From Paenalcaligenes sp035301625 (lineage in GTDB: Bacteria; Pseudomonadota; Gammaproteobacteria; Burkholderiales; Burkholderiaceae_B), in NCBI GenBank assembly GCA_035301625.1, contig DATGTW010000016.1:1-5293 (forward strand): 5,293 nucleotides of DNA, in the 5' to 3' direction. The notes beneath the pieces are model-generated. The model searched no databases, was not told the DNA's origin, and was given only the letters and a program-made list of their open reading frames with translations. A program made the position numbers and the translations under genes. Below, in pieces: positions 1 through 5,293 of this stretch (within the stretch, counting starts at the first letter, position 1; each line of letters opens with the position of its first letter).

Positions 1-1
1 T

Positions 2-1399
2 ATAGGGCCGATCCCCCTGGATGAGTTCAAGCCTGAAAGTATTCAGCGTAAAATCGAAGCTAATCCCTTTGCTCGCGAGGCTAAAAATAAAAATCCGCGT
101 ATTTTGACCTTGACGCAAAGTACCTATGATGGGGTGGTCTACAATGTAGAGATGCTCAAAGAGTTGCTCGGCGATCAGATTGAAACTCTGCATTTTGACG
201 AGGCTTGGATACCGCACGCACCCTTTCATAAGTTTTATAAAAACATGCATGCCATTGGGGGCGATGACCGCCCGCGACTCAATGACAGCATGATTTATGC
301 AACCCATTCTACGCATAAACTATTGGCGGGCCTGTCGCAGGCGTCGCAGATCACTGTGCAAGATAGTCAAACGCGCAGCCTTGATCGCAACGTCTTTAAT
401 GAGGCCTACCTGATGCATACATCTACTTCACCACAGTATGCCATCATTGCCTCGTGTGACGTATCGGCGGCGATGATGGAGCCTCCCGGCGGGACTGCGC
501 TTGTCGAGGAAAGCATTCGCGAGGCGTTAGATTTCCGCCGTGCGATGCGCAAGGTATCGGCCGAATACGGTGCTAACGACTGGTGGTTCAAGGTCTGGGG
601 TCCAGATCACTTGGCCGACGAAACACAAGGCATTGGCTCGCGTGACGATTGGGTACTGCGTTCAGAAGATGAATGGCATGGTTTTGGCCCACTGGCCGAG
701 GGGTTCAACATGCTTGACCCCATCAAGGCTACGGTCATCACGCCCGGGCTGGATATCTCTGGTACCTTTGCTGATGAGGGTATCCCGGCTGCTTTGGTTT
801 CCAAGTATCTAGCCGAGAACGGTGTCGTTGTCGAGAAGACCGGTCTGTATTCCTTTTTTATCCTCTTTACCATCGGTATTACCAAAGGCCGTTGGAATAC
901 ACTGCTTACCGCCTTGCAACAGTTCAAGGATGACTACGATCGCAACCAACCGTTATGGCGTATTTTGCCCGAGTTTTGTCGTAATTACCCTCAGTACGAA
1001 CGTTTGGGGCTCAAGGATCTGTGCCAGCAGATTCATCAGGTATACAGAAAATATGATCTGGCGCGCTTAACCACAGAGGTTTACCTGAGCGATATGGTCC
1101 CAGCCATGAAGCCTGCAGATGCCTATGCGAAAATGGCTCATCGTGAAATTGAACGGGTGGCCATTGATGAGCTCGAAGGGCGTGTGACAGGAGTGCTGTT
1201 GACTCCTTATCCTCCGGGTATTCCTTTGCTCATTCCCGGTGAGCGTTTTAATGACATGATTGTGCGTTATTTACAGTTTGCACGTGAATTCAATGCCCAA
1301 TTCCCGGGGTTTGAGACTTATGTGCATGGATTGGGCCAAGACGAGGACTCCTCCGGACAAATCCGCTTTTATGTGGATTGCATTAAAGAGGATGATTAA
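2..1399 (+). CDS. Orn/Lys/Arg decarboxylase, PLP-dependent (partial, 5' end outside window)
   Basis: This enzyme removes the carboxyl group of a basic amino acid (lysine, ornithine or arginine) to give a polyamine or diamine, a cytoplasmic reaction used in polyamine synthesis or acid resistance. The reading frame is open from base 2, so the gene begins before the window and 465 residues are visible. The fragment begins at IGPIPLDEF, which matches the IGGIPQSEF region of E. coli CadA (about residue 258 of 715), so roughly 260-290 N-terminal residues are missing, including the wing domain. The PLP-binding lysine lies in the motif THSTHKLL, codon 317-319. The motif FDEAW upstream should supply the aspartate that contacts the pyridine nitrogen. 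WHGF, LDPIK, VEKTG and the late YPPGIPLL motif are all in family order, and the C-terminus is intact (FPGFET, then HGL). Specificity among lysine, ornithine and arginine cannot be decided from motifs, so no symbol is given. The gene lies 30 bases before gcvH on the same strand. Confidence 0.95.
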   Translation: MGPIPLDEFKPESIQRKIEANPFAREAKNKNPRILTLTQSTYDGVVYNVEMLKELLGDQIETLHFDEAWIPHAPFHKFYKNMHAIGGDDRPRLNDSMIYATHSTHKLLAGLSQASQITVQDSQTRSLDRNVFNEAYLMHTSTSPQYAIIASCDVSAAMMEPPGGTALVEESIREALDFRRAMRKVSAEYGANDWWFKVWGPDHLADETQGIGSRDDWVLRSEDEWHGFGPLAEGFNMLDPIKATVITPGLDISGTFADEGIPAALVSKYLAENGVVVEKTGLYSFFILFTIGITKGRWNTLLTALQQFKDDYDRNQPLWRILPEFCRNYPQYERLGLKDLCQQIHQVYRKYDLARLTTEVYLSDMVPAMKPADAYAKMAHREIERVAIDELEGRVTGVLLTPYPPGIPLLIPGERFNDMIVRYLQFAREFNAQFPGFETYVHGLGQDEDSSGQIRFYVDCIKEDD

Positions 1400-1418
1400 A
1401 TCCTTTTGGTTTATGGAC

Positions 1419-1423
1419 AAGGA
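1419..1423 (+). promoter_or_regulatory. Ribosome binding site of gcvH
   Basis: AAGGA lies six bases before the ATG at 1430 and fixes that start. It sits in the 30-base gap after the decarboxylase stop. TCCTT at 1401-1405, earlier in the same gap, is its exact complement and could pair with it. Confidence 0.75.
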
Positions 1424-1429
1424 AATTAA

Positions 1430-1801
1430 ATGACTATACCCAGTGACCGTTATTACGCTGATACCCACGAATGGGCATTATTAAAGGACGATATCCTTTA
1501 TGTCGGCATTACTGATTACGCCCAAGAGCAACTCGGTGATCTGGTTTTTGTCGGAGACTTTAAGACAGGACAACAGGTCGCCGCAGGAGATACTGTGTGC
1601 GTGGTAGAGTCGGTCAAAGCAGCCTCGGATATCTACGCCCCAGTAGCCGGTGAGGTGATAGAGGGCAATGAAAATATCAGTAACGATCCCGAGCTCATCC
1701 AAAAAGAACCCTATGAGGCCTGGTTATTTAAACTGCGCCCAGCTCAACTCGAAGATCTAGATGCATTGCTCAACTCAAAGCAGTACGCCGAGACACTATA
1801 A
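1430..1801 (+). CDS. gcvH: Glycine cleavage system H protein (lipoyl carrier)
   Basis: The H protein is the mobile lipoyl carrier of the glycine cleavage system. Its lipoamide arm accepts the aminomethyl group from the PLP decarboxylase GcvP, presents it to GcvT and is reoxidised by the L protein. The 123-residue product has the usual length and is complete. It shows the N-terminal HEW motif (residues 13-15), the GITDYAQEQLGDLVFV block (about 26-41) and the lipoylation site ESVKAASDIY, with the modified lysine at residue 63. This is followed by the APVAGEV turn and the C-terminal segment with EAWLFKL. The start is supported by AAGGA six bases upstream. It follows the decarboxylase closely and may be co-transcribed with it. 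No gcvT or gcvP follows, since the next gene is convergent. They may lie elsewhere, so this is either a detached gcvH or a second copy. The identification is secure; the unusual neighbour is the only oddity. Confidence 0.96.
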   Translation: MTIPSDRYYADTHEWALLKDDILYVGITDYAQEQLGDLVFVGDFKTGQQVAAGDTVCVVESVKAASDIYAPVAGEVIEGNENISNDPELIQKEPYEAWLFKLRPAQLEDLDALLNSKQYAETL

Positions 1802-1847
1802 AAAAACATTTGAAAGAGTCGTTTTTTTAAAAGGCTTTTTAAACAGG
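1801..1847. terminator. Possible bidirectional terminator between convergent genes
   Basis: The gap between the gcvH and RpiR-type stop codons is rich in A and T runs. AAAAAAC (1801-1807) is complementary to GTTTTTT (1821-1827), giving a 7-bp stem with a 13-base loop that can form from either strand and ends in a T run. A competing stem pairs AAAGAGTC (1813-1820) with GGCTTTTT (1833-1840) using two G-U pairs. A third, TTTAAAA with TTTTAAA around GGCT, is nearly all A-T. None is GC-rich, so the stems are weak. The position between two convergent genes is the main support. Confidence 0.4.
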
Positions 1848-2786
1848 TTAATATAGCGTTTCGATCTTTAGGTTTTGAATCTGCGTTTCTACATTTTTGA
1901 TGGATTCTATGGCCTGGGGGCCCAGCTCCCAGGCCACTTGGTTTAGCAGGCCCTCGGCAAATACAAAATAAGCCGAGATGCTATTGCTATAAAAGCTGCT
2001 TTGTACCGGGATGGCAAAAGCAAAACTGGCTGACTCGGCCAGCGGGGAAAGTGTGTGATCGGTCAAAGAGATCAAGGTTACGCCCTGCGCAGCTGCCTGC
2101 TGACCAATCTGTACTACCTCGCGCGTGTAGGGGTTAACACTGGCAGTGATCAATACATCGTCTGGTTGCAACTGGGCGAGGCCCTCGGCGAGGCCCAAAT
2201 TATTGGGCTCAAGTAGTCCTACATAGGGGCGGATAAGTGTCAGTCCATAGCATAGAAATTGAGCCAAAGCGCTGTATTGGCGCTTGCCATGAATACGTAC
2301 TTGCCCGGCCTGAGCGATGGCCTGCGCAGCTAATTGAAACTGTTTGTTGTTTAATTGCTGCATGAATCCATGGATATTGTTGATGTTTTCATGGGCCAGT
2401 TGTTCGAGGCGTTGTGATGCCTGATGGCTAGGGGACGTGCTGCGATTTGCGTTTAAACGATGCAGGCGTGGTTCTAGCAGGCGCGAGGCTTGCGTGCTGT
2501 AAAACGGCGCCTGCCGTGTCGAGAGGCTATTTTTAAAAAGCTCTTGGAATTGGTTAAAACTTTCAAAGCCCAGTCGTCGGGATAGCCGTGTTAGGGTGGC
2601 TGGGCTGACATCGAATTGTACTGCGAGCTCGGTGATGCTGCCGTGTGCTGCATCCTTTGGATGTGTGAGTAAACCATGCAACGAAGCCATGGATTTTTCC
2701 CCTAGCCGAAATTCATCTGGCTGCGCTTGTATATGCAGGAACAGCTCGTGCAGTGCTTCCAAAGTAGTCGGTGGGCTTTTAACCAT
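1848..2786 (-). CDS. MurR/RpiR-family transcriptional regulator (HTH + SIS domain)
   Basis: This is a DNA-binding regulator that senses a small molecule through a sugar-isomerase-like (SIS) domain. The 312-residue product has the usual two-part layout. Residues 1-85 form the RpiR-type N-terminal domain, with a helix-turn-helix at about 50-80 (ITELAVQFDVSPATLTRLSR then LGFESFNQF). A linker runs to about 150 and a SIS domain spans about 150-290. The loops that bind sugar phosphates in classical members are changed: the first reads HGKRQYSAL (about 166-174) instead of GxGxS, and the second reads SVNPYTREV (about 216-224) instead of SxSGxT. From memory, this variant occurs in RpiR proteins beside amino-acid-type transporters. 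The ATG at 2786 has only a weak GAG eight bases upstream. The gene is 41 bases after the C45 hydrolase gene on the same strand with no terminator between, so it is probably the last gene of that operon and its likely controller. The ligand and activator or repressor role are unknown. Confidence 0.92.
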   Translation of the reverse strand: MVKSPPTTLEALHELFLHIQAQPDEFRLGEKSMASLHGLLTHPKDAAHGSITELAVQFDVSPATLTRLSRRLGFESFNQFQELFKNSLSTRQAPFYSTQASRLLEPRLHRLNANRSTSPSHQASQRLEQLAHENINNIHGFMQQLNNKQFQLAAQAIAQAGQVRIHGKRQYSALAQFLCYGLTLIRPYVGLLEPNNLGLAEGLAQLQPDDVLITASVNPYTREVVQIGQQAAAQGVTLISLTDHTLSPLAESASFAFAIPVQSSFYSNSISAYFVFAEGLLNQVAWELGPQAIESIKNVETQIQNLKIETLY

Positions 2787-2827
2787 GGCAAAGGCTCATT
2801 AGTTTTAAGTCAGCTACTATTGATTGG

Positions 2828-3850
2828 CTATAAACGTTGCAAATCAGTAAAGCTGAACAGTGGGGCCTGGTTGGGGTCGTCGTACACTGCCCAGTGAACA
2901 GCCTGATCGTGGTAATGAAAATCAACTGTTGCTAGCGTGTTTTCATTATCAGTGTCATCTGCTTGGCGCCTAAAGATAGGGAAACGCTTGTGTTGGTCGT
3001 CGCCTAGCACGGTTAGCGGATTGCCGTCAAAATTTGGGTGCTCGACCAAACCGCGTCCTTGGATTTGTCGGTAGCCTGAACTGCCTGTGATGCGTTGTGG
3101 GTAATCTCTAAGAGCAGAATGAATGGCATGATTAGCATGAAAGTACGGGCTTTGCACGCGGCGTACCGAGACATCAGCATCATTAAATTCAACGCTATGA
3201 ACCAGCAGGTGCCTGTCTGTGACATTGAGGTTAAAAGCGCCACCACGGGGATGCGAGGTTAACAGATCAATCAATGCGCCGTGATCGGGGCAATCCAAAG
3301 CGGCACGACACAGCACCATGCGCGGGATACCAGGTTGGGCATAAAGTGCGCGAATATTGTTTACGGTAATACTCAGTTGATGCTCATTGATGGCAAAGGT
3401 ATGGCCAGGAATAGAGCCCGGGTAAACGAAAGAAATAAACGCTACCCCGTCCTCTGGCTGTGCACGGACGATGCCGCAGTGGCCATAGAACCCAGGGTCG
3501 CCATCTTCGTTATGGGTAACCCGTGGATAGGGGTCGATCTGAAGTACGCTAGAGCACCCATCTGGCGCGTGGGCCCATAGGTCACCGCGGGCATTCCAGA
3601 TAAAGACATCCTCGATTGGTAAAGCTAGGCCGTCGGCCAGCCCGCAGAGCTCTTGCCAAATATTTGGAAAATGGTCATGGACCCACTTTTGCATTTTTGC
3701 CACGGTGGGGTGTTTGCGCCAAAGCATGAGCTCGGCCCAAGCAGGGGTATGGATCAAGTGCTTGTGGACTGCGTCAGCCCCAAAGGCCCCCAGTTGTTGG
3801 CCTAAATCATAAGGGGCACCAGAAATCTCTAAGTATTCTAAGCTAGTCAT
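2828..3850 (-). CDS. C45-family autoproteolytic acyltransferase/amidohydrolase (Ntn-hydrolase)
   Basis: The product belongs to peptidase family C45, the family of fungal acyl-CoA:6-aminopenicillanate acyltransferase. Members cut themselves to expose an N-terminal cysteine that then hydrolyses or transfers an amide-linked acyl group. The 340-residue protein has the GCSS motif with the predicted nucleophile Cys99. Cleavage after Gly98 would give chains of 98 and 242 residues, close to the two-subunit layout of the fungal enzyme. Further family marks are HNEDG (113-117), the PGSIPGHTFAINEHQLSITV block (144-163), GIPRMVLCRAAL (174-185), FHANHAIH (237-244) and a late NTLATVDF segment (304-311). 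The N-terminus is polar, with no signal peptide or membrane segment, so it should act in the cytoplasm. Its ATG directly follows the TAA of the ABC ATPase and the nearby Shine-Dalgarno is weak, which suggests translational coupling. The substrate is probably a compound imported by the neighbouring transporter; this is inference. Confidence 0.9.
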   Translation of the reverse strand: MTSLEYLEISGAPYDLGQQLGAFGADAVHKHLIHTPAWAELMLWRKHPTVAKMQKWVHDHFPNIWQELCGLADGLALPIEDVFIWNARGDLWAHAPDGCSSVLQIDPYPRVTHNEDGDPGFYGHCGIVRAQPEDGVAFISFVYPGSIPGHTFAINEHQLSITVNNIRALYAQPGIPRMVLCRAALDCPDHGALIDLLTSHPRGGAFNLNVTDRHLLVHSVEFNDADVSVRRVQSPYFHANHAIHSALRDYPQRITGSSGYRQIQGRGLVEHPNFDGNPLTVLGDDQHKRFPIFRRQADDTDNENTLATVDFHYHDQAVHWAVYDDPNQAPLFSFTDLQRL

Positions 3851-4612
3851 TTACTCTACATGCTGTAAAAAAGAGCGTAAACGCTCGTTGTTTGTTTGGT
3901 TGATGAGTTCATCAGGGCTGCCATCTGCCGCAATTTTGCCATTATCCATAAAGATAATGCGATTAGCCATGCGCTTGGCAAAGTCCATTTCGTGGGTAAC
4001 CACGATCATGGTCATCCCTTCTTCGCCCAGGTCTTGCATCACGCGCAAGACCTCGTGACGTAGTTCGGGGTCAAGGGCTGAGGTGGGCTCGTCAAAGAGC
4101 ATGAGCTTGGGTTTGATAGCCAAGGCACGCGCAATAGCAACACGCTGCTGCTGGCCGCCAGAGAGCTCGTTGGGGTAGTGCTGTGCCCGTTCGGCAAGGC
4201 CTACTTTGTTGAGGAGGTCCAAGGCCTCTTCTTGTGCCTGGTGGCGAGGTGTTTTACGGACTCTACGCATGCCAAAAGCGACATTTTCCAGTGCTGTCAT
4301 CGTTGGGAACAGATTAAACTGCTGAAATACCATACCTGCCTCTTGGCGTATTTCACGTACCTGTTTGCGGTTGCCCAGCACGCTGAGACCATCCACGATT
4401 AAATCACCGCCATTAATTTTCTCGAGCACATTGATGCAGCGTAATAAGGTGGATTTACCTGAGCCTGAGGGGCCAATAATCACTGTGACCTCATTGGCAT
4501 TGAGATCGAGGTTAAGGCCATCCAGCACTACTGTCGGGCCAAAACTTTTGACAACGTCACGGAATTCGACCATAGGGCGGCCGGGCTGGATGGGCTGTTG
4601 TGCGGTACTCAT
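3851..4612 (-). CDS. Polar amino acid ABC transporter ATP-binding protein (GlnQ/HisP type)
   Basis: This is the cytoplasmic ATPase that powers a binding-protein-dependent importer of the polar amino acid family. All nucleotide-binding elements are intact in the 253-residue product: Walker A GPSGSGKST (47-55), Q-loop FQQFNLFP (about 96-103), the signature LSGGQQQR (150-157), Walker B LMLFDEP with catalytic Glu175, the D-loop SALD and the switch histidine His207 in VTHEMD. The length is typical of GlnQ/HisP proteins. The start overlaps the permease stop as ATGA. AAGGA at 4623-4627 (ten bases upstream) favours this ATG over an internal ATG at codon 14, which would remove a polar N-terminal extension. 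The stop TAA abuts the ATG of the C45 hydrolase. It should pair with the upstream permease. The class is secure, but the transported compound is not shown by the ATPase. Confidence 0.96.
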   Translation of the reverse strand: MSTAQQPIQPGRPMVEFRDVVKSFGPTVVLDGLNLDLNANEVTVIIGPSGSGKSTLLRCINVLEKINGGDLIVDGLSVLGNRKQVREIRQEAGMVFQQFNLFPTMTALENVAFGMRRVRKTPRHQAQEEALDLLNKVGLAERAQHYPNELSGGQQQRVAIARALAIKPKLMLFDEPTSALDPELRHEVLRVMQDLGEEGMTMIVVTHEMDFAKRMANRIIFMDNGKIAADGSPDELINQTNNERLRSFLQHVE

Positions 4613-5265
4613 AGTATGTGCATCCTTTTTTCAATGAGACGTAATACGAGTGAGAGCACACCAATCATGGCGAGATAAAACAAAGCAACTGCGGTCCAGA
4701 TTTCAACGGCTCGGAAATTAGAAGCCATTATTTCCTGACCTTGGCGAGTGAGTTCGCCCACCCCAATTACAATAAATAGTGAGGTGTCTTTGAGGCTGAC
4801 AATGAATTGGTTGCCCAAGGGTGGAATCATCCGTCGGAATGCCACCGGACCTACGACAGAAGTCAGTACCTGCCATTCGGGCATGCCCAAGGCCAAGCCA
4901 GCCTCGTGTAAGCCCTTGGCGACAGACTGAAAGCTGCCACGAACAATTTCTGCAATATAAGCGCCGGAATTGACGACGATAGCAGCAATAGCTGCCGGCA
5001 ATGGGTCGACGCGTACGCCTATGAGTACGGGTAAAGCAAAATAAATGAACATCACCTGCACCACGATAGGGGTGCCGCGTACCAGTTCGATATAGACAGA
5101 GGCGATCAGGTGCAATAGTGGGTTGCCGTAGGCGCGCATCAGACCTAAAAGGAAGCCGATGATCATCCCGCCAATGAGGCCCATGATGGTGATGTAAATG
5201 GTCAGCTTGGCACCCTGCACCAAGGGTGGCAGTGACTCGATGATGACAGACCATTGGAAATCCAT
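4609..5265 (-). CDS. Polar amino acid ABC transporter permease (GlnP/HisM type)
   Basis: This inner-membrane subunit forms the translocation path of a polar-amino-acid-type importer. The 218-residue product has hydrophobic segments at about 20-43, 56-84, 88-108 and 188-210, with a further hydrophobic stretch near 152-170. Family motifs are present: VRGTPIVVQ (62-70), GAYIAEIVRG (101-110), and the ATPase-coupling EAA loop EAGLALGMPEWQ (121-132), then PPLGNQF (148-154) and SLKDTSL (157-163). It ends with the basic tail EKRMHIL. The ATG at 5265 is supported by a strong AAGGGGG five bases upstream. The gene is the first visible one of the minus-strand unit and overlaps the ATPase gene by four bases. 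Only one permease is present, so it probably works as a homodimer unless a second permease lies outside the window. A substrate-binding protein gene is expected upstream, past the right edge. Confidence 0.95.
   Translation of the reverse strand: MDFQWSVIIESLPPLVQGAKLTIYITIMGLIGGMIIGFLLGLMRAYGNPLLHLIASVYIELVRGTPIVVQVMFIYFALPVLIGVRVDPLPAAIAAIVVNSGAYIAEIVRGSFQSVAKGLHEAGLALGMPEWQVLTSVVGPVAFRRMIPPLGNQFIVSLKDTSLFIVIGVGELTRQGQEIMASNFRAVEIWTAVALFYLAMIGVLSLVLRLIEKRMHIL
4623..4627 (-). promoter_or_regulatory. Ribosome binding site of the ABC ATPase gene
   Basis: On the minus strand AAGGA lies inside the end of the permease gene, ten bases before the ATPase ATG. The spacing is slightly long, but it supports the upstream ATG rather than the internal one at 4573. 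Confidence 0.55.
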
Positions 5266-5270
5266 GTGGT

Positions 5271-5277
5271 CCCCCTT
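5271..5277 (-). promoter_or_regulatory. Ribosome binding site of the ABC permease gene
   Basis: On the minus strand AAGGGGG precedes the permease ATG with five bases between. It is the strongest ribosome binding site in the window and fixes the start. The remaining 16 bases to the window edge show no clear promoter. Confidence 0.75.
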
Positions 5278-5293
5278 ATAGAAAGCACTGCAA

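Noticed and set aside
104..106. TTG as the real start of the decarboxylase
   Set aside because: The frame is open back to base 2 and the upstream codons give family-like sequence (IGPIPLDEF). This is an internal leucine codon of a gene cut by the window edge.
607..927. 106-codon open frame opposite the decarboxylase
   Set aside because: It is antisense to strongly conserved decarboxylase sequence and its product resembles no family.
2808..2818. AGTCAGCTACT near-palindrome before the RpiR gene as an operator
   Set aside because: The arms match only after skipping one base and there is no second copy in the window. It lies in a short intra-operon gap without a clear promoter.
3281..3580. 99-codon open frame on the plus strand within the C45 gene
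   Set aside because: It is antisense to the conserved core of the hydrolase and has no ribosome site or domain.
4718..5254. 178-codon open frame on the minus strand inside the permease gene
   Set aside because: It lies in another frame of the same strand as a clear GlnP-type permease. Its product is rich in His, Arg and Cys and has no recognisable domain, so it is a shadow.

Overview
The window looks like ordinary chromosomal sequence from a Gram-negative proteobacterium with roughly 50% GC. The decarboxylase fragment resembles, from memory, the Orn/Lys/Arg decarboxylases of Burkholderiales, so a betaproteobacterium near the Alcaligenaceae is my best guess. This is inference and no database search was possible. 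I see no insertion sequence, phage gene, tRNA, rRNA or CRISPR array.

Left part (2-1801, plus strand): the C-terminal 465 residues of a PLP-dependent Orn/Lys/Arg decarboxylase, whose start lies before the window, then 30 bases later a complete glycine-cleavage H protein gene (gcvH). A short AT-rich region with hairpin potential (about 1801-1847) separates this pair from the convergent genes on the other strand.

Right part (1848-5265, minus strand): a compact four-gene unit read from right to left. It holds a GlnP/HisM-type ABC permease, a GlnQ/HisP-type ABC ATPase (4-base ATGA overlap with the permease), a C45-family Ntn-hydrolase (its ATG directly abuts the ATPase stop) and an RpiR-family regulator (41 bases further on). 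The substrate-binding protein that such an importer needs is absent and is probably encoded just beyond the right edge.

How the genes may work together: the minus-strand unit reads as a catabolic or salvage module. A polar-amino-acid-type importer would bring in a small amide-containing compound, a cytoplasmic self-cleaving amidohydrolase/acyltransferase would cut or transfer the acyl group, and the RpiR protein would sense a ligand and control the unit. The substrate cannot be read from the sequence. This module is the most interesting part of the window. The plus-strand pair combines amino acid decarboxylation with a lipoyl carrier protein. No other glycine-cleavage gene is visible here.
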